A stretch of 64,000 nt of DNA from NCBI RefSeq assembly GCF_004363235.1, contig NZ_SNYW01000007.1:170944-234943 (forward strand), given 5' to 3'. The notes below the pieces were generated by a model, which was given only the letters and a program-made list of their open reading frames with translations, did no database searches and had not been told where the DNA came from. This document shows, piece after piece, positions 40,835 through 49,964 of the stretch (its first letter is position 1; every line of letters begins with the position of its first letter). The translations under genes and the position numbers were made by a program. Origin of the DNA: Dongia mobilis. GTDB taxonomy: Bacteria > Pseudomonadota > Alphaproteobacteria > Dongiales > Dongiaceae.

Positions 40835-40916
40835 CCTCCCGACCACCCTTCGATCGCCATCGAAGCATGCCGGCGGCTGTTGCGCTAGGATGCCGCCATG
40901 GCAAAGGAGGCGGCAG

Positions 40917-41606
40917 ATGCGCAGCGGTCCCGACATCGCCCGGGTGGCGGCCCTCATCGGCGATCCGGCACGGGCCAATATCCTGGAGGCGCTGATGGCC
41001 GGGAAGGCGCTGACCAGCGGGGAATTGGCAAATGAGGCCGGTATCACCCCGGCGACGGCCAGCACCCATCTCGGCAAGCTGGAAGCGGCGGGCCTCATCG
41101 CGGTGGCGCAGCAGGGGCGGCATCGCTATTGGCGCCTCGCCCATCATGAGGTGGCCGAGATGCTGGAAACCCTCTCCGGCCTTGCCGCGCGCAGCGGGCA
41201 TCTGCGCACTCGCACCGGGCCGAAGGAACCGGCCCTCAGGAAGGCGCGCATCTGCTACGACCATCTCGCCGGCGCATACGGCGTCATGCTCTACGCGGCG
41301 CTGCAGCGGCGCCAGGCCTTCATCGTCGATGGTGCGGGCATCGATCTCGCGCCCAAGGGCCGTGAATTCTGCAACGAATTCGGCATCGACCTCGCGCCAC
41401 TGACCGCCGCGCGGCGGCCGCTCTGCCGCGATTGCCTCGACTGGAGCGAGCGCAGGAGCCATCTGGCCGGTGGCCTTGGCGCGGCCCTGCTCGCGCGGAT
41501 CCAGGACCTCGGCTGGGCGCGGCGCGCGCCGGACAGCCGCGTCATCGCCTTCACCCCACCGGGCGAGCGGGCATTTCTGAAGGCATTCGGCGGGGATGCC
41601 GGCTAG
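40917..41606 (+). CDS. ArsR-family winged-helix regulator
   Basis: The 229-residue protein has an N-terminal ArsR winged HTH (ARVAALIGDPARANILEALM, then SGELANEAGITPATASTHLGKLEAAGLI) and a C-terminal domain of about 130 residues with a Cys/His cluster (LCRDCLDWSERRSH) that might sense metal or redox. AAAGGAGG precedes the ATG at 40917. Similar longer ArsR proteins are common in proteobacteria; the effector is unknown. Its stop overlaps the stop of the convergent UbiH-family gene. Confidence 0.9.
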   Translation: MRSGPDIARVAALIGDPARANILEALMAGKALTSGELANEAGITPATASTHLGKLEAAGLIAVAQQGRHRYWRLAHHEVAEMLETLSGLAARSGHLRTRTGPKEPALRKARICYDHLAGAYGVMLYAALQRRQAFIVDGAGIDLAPKGREFCNEFGIDLAPLTAARRPLCRDCLDWSERRSHLAGGLGAALLARIQDLGWARRAPDSRVIAFTPPGERAFLKAFGGDAG

Positions 41607-43006
41607 AGCCGCTCGCCCCGCACCAGGCGCGGCAGGTCGCCGACGATGCCCATGGCGTGGCGCATGGCGAGGCGCTTCAGGGGTTTCGCCTTGTTGAACA
41701 GGAAAAAGCCGAGATCGCGGGCGAGGCGCAGCGGCGGCAGGTCGTTGGAGAAGAGGCGTGTCAGTCCGTCCGTCACCAGCACCATGGCGAGATTGTCGAA
41801 GCGGCGCCAGCGCGCATAGCCCTCCAGCACGCCGAGGCTGGCATAATCGAGGCCGAGGCGGTGCGCATCGACGATCACCTCGGCGAGGGCTGCCACATCG
41901 CGCACCCCCATGTTGAAGCCCTGGCCGGCGATGGGGTGCATGCCATGGGCGGCGTCGCCGGCCAGCGCCAGGCCCTCCCGCACATAGGTGTCGGCCAGCA
42001 CCAGTTTGAGGGGATAGGTGAAGCGGGGGCCGATCGGAATCACCCGGCCCAGCGTGTCGCCGAAGCGGCGCATGATCTCTTGGCCCAGTTCCGCATCGGA
42101 CAATTTCAGCAGCAGCGGAATGACGCGCGCATCCTCGGTCCAGACGATCGAGGAACGGTGGCGCCGCTTTCCCGCCGCATCGACATTATCTGTCATCGGC
42201 AGCATGGCGAAGGGGCCGATGGGCAGGAAATGCTCGTGCGCGACGCCCTCATGCGGCAATTCGTGGGTCACCGTGCAGACGATGGCGGCATGATTGTAGC
42301 CAAGCTCGCGGGCGCCGATTCCGGCCATGCGCCGCAGCGCCGATTGCCGTCCGTCCGCGGCGATGACCAGGCGCGCGCTGACCCGCCGCCCGTCGGCCAG
42401 ATGCACGATGCGCCGTTCGGCGCCGAGGTCAAGTTCGACCACTTGCGCCGCACTGAGATGGGTGAGGTTGTCGCATTGGCCGAGGCGCCGGAGCAGGCCG
42501 CGCCGCACCGCCCGGTTCTCGATGATCCAGCCGAAGGGCGGCTGGTCATGGCCCCTGGCCCCCGGCACCGAGCCCGGCGGCAGGTCCATGAAGCTGTAAT
42601 GCACGAAGAACGGGCTGGCGATACCGCGATCACCGCCCTTGACGTGCCAGGCGCCGTCCGAGACGCGGATGTCGCGAATCGGCTCGGCCTCGGGCGCGAT
42701 GAAATCCCAGGCGCCGATCCCGTGCAGCACCTGCTGCGAGCCATAGGCGATGGCCGATGAGCGGCCGTCAAAGGCCTCGCCTGTCAGGTCGGGCAGTTTC
42801 TCCGCCTCGATCAGGCAGGTTTCGATGCCGTTGGAGGCGAGGGCGGCGGCCAGCGCCATGCCGACCATGCCGCCGCCCACGATGGCTACTTCGGAATGGA
42901 TTTCTTCGCTTGCGCTTTCGCCGGGTCCGGCGACCGAAAGCGCCTTATCGGCTTTTGGGTCAACCATTTGCGGTTGGGGGGTGGGGGTTGCAGAAGACGC
43001 AGTCAT
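41603..43006 (-). CDS. UbiH/UbiF/VisC/COQ6-family FAD monooxygenase
   Basis: The 467-residue flavoprotein has the ADP-binding motif VAIVGGGMVGMALAAALASN, the conserved DG motif in LVIAADGRQSALR, and the FAD/ribityl motif GLALAGDAAHGMHPIAGQGF. These aromatic hydroxylases act in ubiquinone synthesis. The N-terminal 38 residues are an unusual Ser/Pro-rich extension. Which ring position is hydroxylated cannot be told. It is convergent with the ArsR gene. I chose the ATG at 43006; a GTG nine bases upstream is also possible. Confidence 0.92.
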   Translation of the reverse strand: MTASSATPTPQPQMVDPKADKALSVAGPGESASEEIHSEVAIVGGGMVGMALAAALASNGIETCLIEAEKLPDLTGEAFDGRSSAIAYGSQQVLHGIGAWDFIAPEAEPIRDIRVSDGAWHVKGGDRGIASPFFVHYSFMDLPPGSVPGARGHDQPPFGWIIENRAVRRGLLRRLGQCDNLTHLSAAQVVELDLGAERRIVHLADGRRVSARLVIAADGRQSALRRMAGIGARELGYNHAAIVCTVTHELPHEGVAHEHFLPIGPFAMLPMTDNVDAAGKRRHRSSIVWTEDARVIPLLLKLSDAELGQEIMRRFGDTLGRVIPIGPRFTYPLKLVLADTYVREGLALAGDAAHGMHPIAGQGFNMGVRDVAALAEVIVDAHRLGLDYASLGVLEGYARWRRFDNLAMVLVTDGLTRLFSNDLPPLRLARDLGFFLFNKAKPLKRLAMRHAMGIVGDLPRLVRGERL

Positions 43007-43198
43007 GACGCCCACAATCCCGGTTTACGCCCCGACTGTCCAGCGGCTATAAGGCCGCATGAAAGCCCCCGACTGGAACCAGAGCGCTGCGGATTACGCC
43101 CGGCACAGGGCTGGATTCCCGGGCTTGGCGTGGCAATTCTGGACCCGCCCCGGCCGCGGCTTTCCAACCCCCCGCTTTGTCGCCCTGGAGGTGCGCGC

Positions 43199-43756
43199 AT
43201 GAAGATCCGCCGTGCCGCCCCGGCCGATCTAGACGCCATCATGGAGATCCACCTGAAGGGCTGGCTGCTGGCCTATGACCAGTTCCTGTCGGAGGAACAG
43301 ATCGGCGAGATGCGCCCCGCGAAGCGCCGCCCGGTCTGGGAAAAACTTCTCGCCGACCCCAGCGCCCTCATCCTGGTGGGGGCGGTGGGCGAGGCGATCG
43401 ACGGATTCCTGTTGGGCGGCCCGGTCAAGGAACACGAGATCACGGAAGGCTCGCTCTTCGGCTTCGATTGCGAGATCTATTCGCTCCACTGCCGGAAAGA
43501 GGTACAGGGCCAGGGCCTGGGCCGCGGCCTCATCGCCGCCGCCGCCGCGCATTGGCGCGGCGAGGGGCGGCGCGCCCTCGTACTCTGGGCCTATGCCGAC
43601 AATGCGTGGCGCCGCTTCTACGAGAAGATCGGCGGCAAGGTGGTGGCGCACGGCCTCGACGACGGCGTCCCCGACGTCGCCTATGGCTGGCGCGATCTCG
43701 CTCCCCTCATCGACAACAAATCCGCGCGCATCGCGCCAAAGCCGCTCGTCTTCTAA
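43199..43756 (+). CDS. GNAT-family N-acetyltransferase
   Basis: The 185-residue protein has the GNAT acetyl-CoA site CRKEVQGQGLGRGLIAAAAA (motif A, Q-x-x-G-x-G) and the C-terminal NAWRRFYEKIGGK that forms the binding wedge. The N-terminus RRAAPADLDAIMEIH is typical of RimI-like acetyltransferases. GGAGGTGCGCGC precedes the ATG at 43199. The substrate is unknown. It precedes guaA by nine bases and may share its transcript. Confidence 0.88.
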   Translation: MKIRRAAPADLDAIMEIHLKGWLLAYDQFLSEEQIGEMRPAKRRPVWEKLLADPSALILVGAVGEAIDGFLLGGPVKEHEITEGSLFGFDCEIYSLHCRKEVQGQGLGRGLIAAAAAHWRGEGRRALVLWAYADNAWRRFYEKIGGKVVAHGLDDGVPDVAYGWRDLAPLIDNKSARIAPKPLVF

Positions 43757-43765
43757 GGAGTCACG

Positions 43766-45313
43766 ATGACCGACCGCATTCTCATTCTCGATTTCGGCTC
43801 GCAGGTGACGCAGCTGATCGCGCGGCGCGTGCGCGAGACCGGGGTCTATTGCGAGATCTTCCCCTTCAACACGGACCCCGCCCGCATCAAGGATTTTGAC
43901 CCCAAGGGCATCATCCTCTCCGGCTCGCCGCATTCGGTGACGACCGAGGACGGGCCGCGCGCCCCCGACATTGTCTGGGAATCGAAGCTGCCGGTCTTCG
44001 GCATCTGCTATGGCGAACAGACCATGTGCCAGCAACTGGGCGGCAAGGTCGAAGGCTCCGACCACCGCGAATTCGGCCGCGCCCTCATCACGGTCAAGCA
44101 GGAAACGCCGCTCTTCGAGGGTGTCTGGAAGCCGGGCGGCGAATACCAGGTCTGGATGAGCCATGGCGACCGCGTCGTCAGCCTTCCGGCGGGCTTCGAG
44201 GTGGTGGCCGTTTCCGACGGTGCCCCCTTTGCCGCCATCGCCAACGTCAAGGACAAGCGCTATGCCGTGCAGTTCCACCCGGAGGTGGTGCACACGCCGG
44301 ACGGCGCCAGATTGATCGCGAACTTCGTCCACAATGTCGCCGGCTGCAAGGGCGACTGGACCATGGCGGCCTTCCGCGATGCCGAGATCGCGAAGATCCG
44401 CCAACAGGTGGGCAAGGGCCGCGTCATCTGCGGCCTTTCCGGCGGTGTCGATTCATCGGTGGCGGCGGTCCTCATCCACCAGGCCATCGGCGACCAGCTC
44501 ACCTGCATCTTCGTCGATCACGGTTTGCTGCGCGGCGGCGAGGCCGAGCAGGTGGTGGCCCTCTTCCGCGACCATTACAACATCCCGCTGGTGCATCGCG
44601 ACGCCAGCGATCTGTTCCTGGGCGAACTTGCCGGCGTCTCCGACCCCGAGGTGAAGCGCAAGACCATCGGCCGCCTCTTCATCGAGGTGTTCGAGGAGGA
44701 GGCGAAGAAACTGGGTGGCGCCGATTTCCTGGCGCAAGGCACCCTCTACCCCGACGTGATCGAGAGTGTCAGCTTCACCGGCGGCCCCAGCGTCACCATC
44801 AAGAGCCATCACAATGTCGGCGGCCTGCCCGAGCGCATGCGCATGAAGCTGGTGGAACCCCTGCGCGAGCTCTTCAAGGACGAGGTCAGGGCGCTGGGCC
44901 GCGAGCTGGGCCTCCCTGAAAAGATGATCCGCCGCCATCCCTTCCCGGGGCCGGGCCTCGCCATCCGCATCCCCGGCGACATCACCCGCGAGAAATGCGA
45001 AATCCTTAGGAAGGCCGATGCGATCTATCTCGACGAGATCGACCGGGCCGGCCTCTATGACAAGATCTGGCAGGCCTTCGCCGTGCTCCTCCCCGTGCGC
45101 ACGGTCGGCGTCATGGGCGACGGCCGCACCTATGATTATGTCTGTGCGCTGCGCGCCGTCACCTCGACCGACGGCATGACCGCCGACTTCTATCCCTTCG
45201 AGCCGCAATTCCTGGGCCGTGTGGCCACCCGCATCGTCAACGAGGTGCGCGGCATCAACCGCGTCGTCTACGACTACACTTCGAAACCGCCCGGAACCAT
45301 CGAGTGGGAGTGA
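43766..45313 (+). CDS. guaA: GMP synthase (glutamine-hydrolysing)
   Basis: The 515-residue protein has all elements of GuaA. The N-terminal class I amidotransferase has Cys in [10 protein letters not shown] and His/Glu in FHPEVVHT. The ATP-pyrophosphatase P-loop is [10 protein letters not shown], and the C-terminal dimerisation domain ends KPPGTIEWE. It converts XMP to GMP with glutamine and ATP. AAGGAGTCACG precedes the ATG. guaB is not in the window. Confidence 0.98.
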   Translation: MTDRILILDFGSQVTQLIARRVRETGVYCEIFPFNTDPARIKDFDPKGIILSGSPHSVTTEDGPRAPDIVWESKLPVFGICYGEQTMCQQLGGKVEGSDHREFGRALITVKQETPLFEGVWKPGGEYQVWMSHGDRVVSLPAGFEVVAVSDGAPFAAIANVKDKRYAVQFHPEVVHTPDGARLIANFVHNVAGCKGDWTMAAFRDAEIAKIRQQVGKGRVICGLSGGVDSSVAAVLIHQAIGDQLTCIFVDHGLLRGGEAEQVVALFRDHYNIPLVHRDASDLFLGELAGVSDPEVKRKTIGRLFIEVFEEEAKKLGGADFLAQGTLYPDVIESVSFTGGPSVTIKSHHNVGGLPERMRMKLVEPLRELFKDEVRALGRELGLPEKMIRRHPFPGPGLAIRIPGDITREKCEILRKADAIYLDEIDRAGLYDKIWQAFAVLLPVRTVGVMGDGRTYDYVCALRAVTSTDGMTADFYPFEPQFLGRVATRIVNEVRGINRVVYDYTSKPPGTIEWE

Positions 45314-45359
45314 GGGGATAGAATCGGCAGCAGGTGTTTCGCGTGCAGGGAGGCGTGCA

Positions 45360-45746
45360 ATGCGGGTGATGGTGTTGGTGAAGGCGACCGTGGACAGTGA
45401 GAAGGGTTTCGTCCCCTCGCCTGAATCTATGGTCGCGATGGAGGCGATGGGCCGCTTCAATGATGAACTGCGTGCGGCCGGCATCCTGCGCGATGCCGGT
45501 GGCCTCAAGCCCTCATCTTACGGGAAGCGCATCGCCTTCGACGGCGCCAGCCGCACGGTGATCGACGGCCCCTTCGCCGCCACCAGCGAATTGGTCGCCG
45601 GCTACTGGATCTGGGAGGTCAAGGACATGGCCGAGGCAGTTGCCTGGGTAAAGCGCTGCCCCAATCCCATGCCGGGGCCGAGCGAGATTGAAATCCGACC
45701 CTTCTACGAGCGGGCCGATTGGCAGCCGGATTCCGGCAAGGCTTGA
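45360..45746 (+). CDS. YciI/YCII-related protein
   Basis: The 128-residue protein is a single YCII-related (DGPF) domain: MRVMVLVKATVDSEKGF, FNDELRAAGILRDAGGLKP, VIDGPFAATSELVAGYWIWE and a C-terminal IEIRPFYE. The DGPF signature is present. These small ferredoxin-like-fold proteins are often linked to ECF sigma factors or enzymes and their activity is mostly unknown. GGGAGGCGTGCA precedes the ATG. Confidence 0.9.
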   Translation: MRVMVLVKATVDSEKGFVPSPESMVAMEAMGRFNDELRAAGILRDAGGLKPSSYGKRIAFDGASRTVIDGPFAATSELVAGYWIWEVKDMAEAVAWVKRCPNPMPGPSEIEIRPFYERADWQPDSGKA

Positions 45747-45773
45747 ATCCGCCGTAGGAAACGGCGACCCCTC

Positions 45774-46262
45774 TCATTCATTCCTCTCGCGGTCGTAATA
45801 ATCGACCGTGTTCTCCGCCCGCACGATCTTGCGAAAGCCGGGCGAGGCCCGCCCGCCGGTCACCACCGAAAACTTGCCCGAATCCGGATACTCGCAGACA
45901 TCGATGTTCTTGATGGTCGAGACGGCGAGATAGCGCATCGTCACCTTGCCCGTATTGACGATCTGGTGCGCCACCTCCGGCCCGCCGGTGGGGCAGGCGA
46001 TGACATCGAAGGCGCGGATCGGATAGCGCTGATCCCCGAACCGCAACTCCCCCTCGCCCTCCAGGATCAGGAACATCTCCTCCTCGCCGCGATGGGAATG
46101 GAACGGGCACTGCACCTTCCCGGGCGGAACGACGGTGAGGTTATAGCCCAAATCCCGCGCCCCGATATGCGCCGCGATCTGCGCGCGGGATGAGGTGTAG
46201 ATGCCGTTCTCCTCGACATCGTCGAAGACGGCATCGGCGAGATTCATGATGGGCTTGGGCAT
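45774..46262 (-). CDS. Cupin-domain protein
   Basis: The 162-residue protein is a single-domain cupin with both motifs: PFHSHRGEEEMFLILEGEGE (His pair and Glu, metal ligands) and AFDVIACPTGGPEVAHQIVN (third His). The C-terminus carries a VDYYDRE tail. The metal-binding set is complete, so it is a likely metalloprotein. It is convergent with the YciI gene and stands alone. Substrate unknown. Confidence 0.88.
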   Translation of the reverse strand: MPKPIMNLADAVFDDVEENGIYTSSRAQIAAHIGARDLGYNLTVVPPGKVQCPFHSHRGEEEMFLILEGEGELRFGDQRYPIRAFDVIACPTGGPEVAHQIVNTGKVTMRYLAVSTIKNIDVCEYPDSGKFSVVTGGRASPGFRKIVRAENTVDYYDRERNE

Positions 46263-46404
46263 GGGTTACCTCCAATGCACTGGATTGCAGCCGTGCGTCG
46301 ACGCCTGTTCACGACGCGTCAAACCGCATTGTTCGCGATTAGAATTGTGAAGGGAAGCACTCTGCCGATTCTGTGGCATGTGTGGCGCCACTCGGGGCGG
46401 CGCA

Positions 46405-46797
46405 TCATCCCTTGATCGTAATCTCGATATTTTCGGGTGCGATTCCAAAAAATGTGGCGAGCCCAGCCTTCGCCTCGGCAATCGTCAGGCCGTTGCGCTT
46501 TCCTTTGGCGACACCATCGTGCGAACCGGCTTTATCCGGGCGATTGTCCTTTTCGCGATAGAACGTGACCTGCTGCTTTGCGATATCGAGTTCGCCGGTT
46601 CGCCACCCCGCCATTTTCCAGGATGCACTCTGTGAATGCCCTTCGCCGGTTTGGTTGGACCACCAAGCCTGATAGAGATAGGCGCTGCGCGGCAGCGCAC
46701 TGCCGACGACAGATTCAACTTCCTTGAAACTGGCGGTCCACCGGTCACCTTTATAGGCAACCAAGTAATTGGAAAGATTCATATATTTTGACATCAT
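46405..46797 (-). CDS. DUF7662-like hypothetical protein
   Basis: The 130-residue protein has the pattern of a small domain recently grouped as DUF7662: YMNLSNYLVAYKGDRWTASF, then EVESVVGSALPRSAYLYQAW and the aromatic WWSNQTGEGHSQSASWKMAGW. The family assignment is from memory and uncertain. The ATG lies in an AT-rich patch, and the gene is poorer in GC than its neighbours, suggesting recent acquisition. It is not obviously linked to either neighbour. Confidence 0.65.
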   Translation of the reverse strand: MMSKYMNLSNYLVAYKGDRWTASFKEVESVVGSALPRSAYLYQAWWSNQTGEGHSQSASWKMAGWRTGELDIAKQQVTFYREKDNRPDKAGSHDGVAKGKRNGLTIAEAKAGLATFFGIAPENIEITIKG

Positions 46798-46914
46798 GTC
46801 TCTGCTGAATGATTGGCGGCAGAACTATTATATATACTAGTATTAACTAGTTTGTCAAACGACAATAATGCTGAGCCGGGTAGTCTTCAGAAACCGGATC
46901 AACAGGTTGATTTT

Positions 46915-47547
46915 CTACCGCCCCGGCCTTTTCACCGCCCTGACCTTGCCCGTCCTTCCGCCGCCGCAATAGAAGTGCTCACCGCCGGCCTCTAGGCCTG
47001 AGACGCCGATACCTTCCGGCATGTCGAGTTGTTCCAGCACTGCCCCCGTCTCCGGGTCGATGTGGCGGAGGCTGCTTTCGTCGTTTTCCCAGGTGGCGTG
47101 CCACAGCTCGCCATCGACCCAGGTGACGCCGGTGACGAAGCGGTTGCTCTCGATGGTGCGCAGCACCTTGCCGGTCTCGGGATCGATCTGGTGGATCCGC
47201 CGCGCCTGGTATTGCCCGACCCAGAGGGTTCCTTCCGCCCAGGTGAGGCCGGAACCGCCGCCATCGCCGGGGGTGGGGATGGTGTGCAGCACCTTGCCGG
47301 TGGCGGGGTCGAGTTTCACAATCTGCCGCTCGGCGATCTGGTAGAGGTGGCGGCCGTCGAAGGCGGTGCCGGCATCGGCGGCGAGGGCGAGGGCGCGCTG
47401 CGGTTCGCCGCTCTCCGGGTCGAGGCATTGCAGGCTGTCCCCGGCCGCGAACCAGACATGGCGGCCGTCGTAACTGACGCCGCCCACCTGGGTGACACCG
47501 GGAAAGGGACCGTATTCGCGGGTGATGCGGGCTTGCTGGAGTTTCAT
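46915..47547 (-). CDS. Beta-propeller (YncE/DUF5074-like) protein
   Basis: The 210-residue protein contains four or five repeats of a WD/YVTN-like unit, each with a segment such as LDPESGEPQRAL, LDPATGKVLHTI, IDPETGKVLRTI and IDPETGAVLEQL. Together they make a partial propeller; a full one needs six or seven blades, so it may dimerise or be a shortened form. AAGGAAGCCGACC precedes the ATG at 47547. It follows a regulator gene on the same strand by 48 bases. Confidence 0.82.
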   Translation of the reverse strand: MKLQQARITREYGPFPGVTQVGGVSYDGRHVWFAAGDSLQCLDPESGEPQRALALAADAGTAFDGRHLYQIAERQIVKLDPATGKVLHTIPTPGDGGGSGLTWAEGTLWVGQYQARRIHQIDPETGKVLRTIESNRFVTGVTWVDGELWHATWENDESSLRHIDPETGAVLEQLDMPEGIGVSGLEAGGEHFYCGGGRTGKVRAVKRPGR

Positions 47548-47595
47548 GGTCGGCTTCCTTCGCATGGGGGTTGGGGCTGTGGCATTGGCCCCAGC

Positions 47596-48864
47596 CTAAT
47601 CGCCCGGCAGCGGTGGCGGGAGTAACAAGGCTGTCGTGATACCTGCCCCCAGGGTGCCGGCCCCCCATACGCCCGGTATCGGCGCCGCGATCCAGCGCCG
47701 GGCGCGGGCCTGGCCGATGGCCTCAACCTTGCCCGCCCGGGCGAGGGCGTCGAGGCCGCGCTGCACATTGCGCTGGCTCTCGCCCAGCGCCAAAGCGAGG
47801 GCCGAACTCGACCAGGATTCGCCATCGGCCAGCAGGGCCAGGATGCCGGCATGTTTCTCGGCGATGGGGCGCGCCAGCAGCACGATCTCGCCGCCCTTCC
47901 CGGCGAGGGGGGCAAGGGCGAAGCCCGCCTGGGTGGCGTTGATGGCGGCAAGGCCGCGCAGGGCGGCGCGCAGCCGCGTCATCTCGACCCGGAGGCGCGC
48001 GCGATGCGAGTCATCCGCCTCGCGGCCGCCGAAGGCCGCGGCGATCAGGGCATCGCGGCCGGCATCATGCGGCGCGGCCAAGCCCAGCGCCTGGAGCAGG
48101 GCGAAGAGGACCGGCCGCCGGCTGAGCGAGATTTCCGCCTGTCCGATCACCACGCGGTGGCGGCAGGCATCGATGACAAGGGCGCCGGAGGCGAGCAGCC
48201 GCTCGATCTCGGCCAGGGTCAACAATTGCTCCGGCCCCGGCCGCAGGCGCCGCGCCGCCGGGGCTGTCAGCATTTCCCGCGCCAGCTTCACTTCGGCGAT
48301 GAGGGCGGGGATGCGCGATGCCGCCGCCGCCTTGGCGGCGCGGGCGAGGGCAGTGGCGGCCGATCTTGCCGCGAGGCGCCGGATCGCGATGCCGCCCGCC
48401 AGCAAATCATGGGTGGCGCGGTGGGCGGCCGGCAGGTTCTTCGGATTCAACGCGCGCAACTGCCCCTCGGCCGCGTCGAGCCTGCCCAGCAGCAGCAGGC
48501 GCCGGATGGCGAGATAGCGGGCATGGGCGGCGTTCACGACATCGCCCTGCGCCGCCAATATGTCGCGCGCGATCTCCAGCGCCTGTTCGGAGCCCGAGTC
48601 AGCCTCGGCGAGGTCGCGGGCGGCGAGGGCCACCTCCGCCTCCGCCACCACGCAGCGGGCACGGGCAAGCGCTTCCTTCGGCCCGAAGGCACGCCCCGCC
48701 TTGCGCAGCAGCACCCGCGCGCGGGTAAGATCGCCCAATTGCGCCATGGCGATGCCGCGGAGCGCCAGCGCCGGCGCATCCTCGCGCAGCGCCACGCGGT
48801 CGAGTGCCCCCAGGGGATCGCCCCGGCTGAGGGCCCGCGCCGCCGCATTGATCAGTGAGTCCAC
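47596..48864 (-). CDS. TPR-winged-helix putative transcriptional regulator
   Basis: The 422-residue protein has an N-terminal helical solenoid (residues 1-200, Ala-rich TPR-like repeats such as ALRGIAMAQLGDLTRARVLL), then a winged-helix module near 235-310 (RHRVVIGQAEISLSRRPVLF, DSHRARLRVEMTRLRAALRG, OmpR/BTAD-like) and a second winged HTH near 340-390 (SSSALALALGESQRNVQRGL). This combination resembles fused AfsR-like regulators. It is predicted to control the propeller gene directly downstream. Its ligand is unknown. Confidence 0.78.
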   Translation of the reverse strand: MDSLINAAARALSRGDPLGALDRVALREDAPALALRGIAMAQLGDLTRARVLLRKAGRAFGPKEALARARCVVAEAEVALAARDLAEADSGSEQALEIARDILAAQGDVVNAAHARYLAIRRLLLLGRLDAAEGQLRALNPKNLPAAHRATHDLLAGGIAIRRLAARSAATALARAAKAAAASRIPALIAEVKLAREMLTAPAARRLRPGPEQLLTLAEIERLLASGALVIDACRHRVVIGQAEISLSRRPVLFALLQALGLAAPHDAGRDALIAAAFGGREADDSHRARLRVEMTRLRAALRGLAAINATQAGFALAPLAGKGGEIVLLARPIAEKHAGILALLADGESWSSSALALALGESQRNVQRGLDALARAGKVEAIGQARARRWIAAPIPGVWGAGTLGAGITTALLLPPPLPGD

Positions 48865-48984
48865 CCGGATTCCCCCGCCAATACCGCCGTCGCAAATCGC
48901 GCCAGACTTGTCACTCCCACGAGGCCGGCGCGCGGCGCCAATCTATCACAGCACCACATCGATCCCAGCAACGGAGTAGAATTC

Positions 48985-49746
48985 ATGACCTCGCATCCCA
49001 CCGCCAGCCGCGCCGAATGGCTGAAGGCGCGGCTCGACCTCTATTACGCCGAGAAGGCCTTCACCCGGCGCAGCGACGACCTCGCCCGCCAGCGCCAGGA
49101 ACTGCCCTGGGTCCGGGTCGAGAAGGATTATGCCTTCGTGACCGAGGCCGGCCAGGCGTCGCTCCAGGATCTCTTCCAGGGTCGCTCGCAGCTGATGGTC
49201 TATCACTTCATGTTCGGGCCGGACTGGCAGGCGGGCTGTCCCTCCTGCTCGATGATCGCCGACGGTTTCGACGGCTTCGCGACGCATCTTGCCCATCACG
49301 ACGTGACGCTGATGGCGGTGTCGCGGGCGCCGCTTGAAAAGCTGCTCGCCTATCGCACCCGCATGGGCTGGTCCTTCCCCTGGGCCTCCTCGGGCGGCAG
49401 CGATTTCAACTACGACTTCAACGTCTCCTTCACCGAAGCGCAGCAGAAGGCCGGCATCGAATACAACTACCTGATGAAGGGCCATGCCATGGATGTGGAG
49501 CCGCTGCCGGCGCCGGTGGTGGATTTTGCGAAAAGCTGCGGCACGGATGGCGCCAGCTATTCCCGCGACCGGCCGGGCCTCAGCACCTTCGTGATGGAGG
49601 AAGGCGTCGTCTATCACAGCTATTCCACCTATGCCCGGGGTGTGGATGCGCTGTGGGGCGCCTATCAATGGCTGGATCGCGCGCCAAGGGGCCGCAACGA
49701 GACCGGCCCCTGGTTCCGCCGCCGCGACGAATACGGGGCGAACTGA
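48985..49746 (+). CDS. DUF899 thioredoxin-fold protein
   Basis: The 253-residue protein is a DUF899 family member: ARLDLYYAEKAFTRRSDDLA, QELPWVRVEKDYAF, LFQGRSQLMVYHFMFGPDW, the CPSCS pair (Cys in GCPSCSMIADGF), and the late MGWSFPWASS with FNYDFNVSF. The domain is a thioredoxin-like fold of unknown reaction; the CxxC is intact. It is divergent from the TPR regulator gene and 218 bases upstream of an MFS gene. Confidence 0.88.
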   Translation: MTSHPTASRAEWLKARLDLYYAEKAFTRRSDDLARQRQELPWVRVEKDYAFVTEAGQASLQDLFQGRSQLMVYHFMFGPDWQAGCPSCSMIADGFDGFATHLAHHDVTLMAVSRAPLEKLLAYRTRMGWSFPWASSGGSDFNYDFNVSFTEAQQKAGIEYNYLMKGHAMDVEPLPAPVVDFAKSCGTDGASYSRDRPGLSTFVMEEGVVYHSYSTYARGVDALWGAYQWLDRAPRGRNETGPWFRRRDEYGAN

Positions 49747-49964
49747 CCATGTGCCCCTGTTGCCTGCTGGCCCAAGCCGGCAAAGATGCGAAACCTGCCT
49801 CGCAGACGCGCGCCGGCGCGCTGCGGGGCAGGTGGAGAATGTGGACAGCGATCGGTGCCGCCCTCGCTCCTTGCATGGCAACCTTTCGAAAACTGCCGGT
49901 CGACTTGCCACCGGCGCCTCGGCAAAGTGGCGCGCTTGTGGCGGGAGACTGTGGGAGAAATCGC

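Noticed and set aside
43229..45508. Two long minus-strand frames opposite GNAT, guaA and yciI
   Set aside because: guaA on the plus strand is unmistakable; the antisense frames are codon-bias artefacts.
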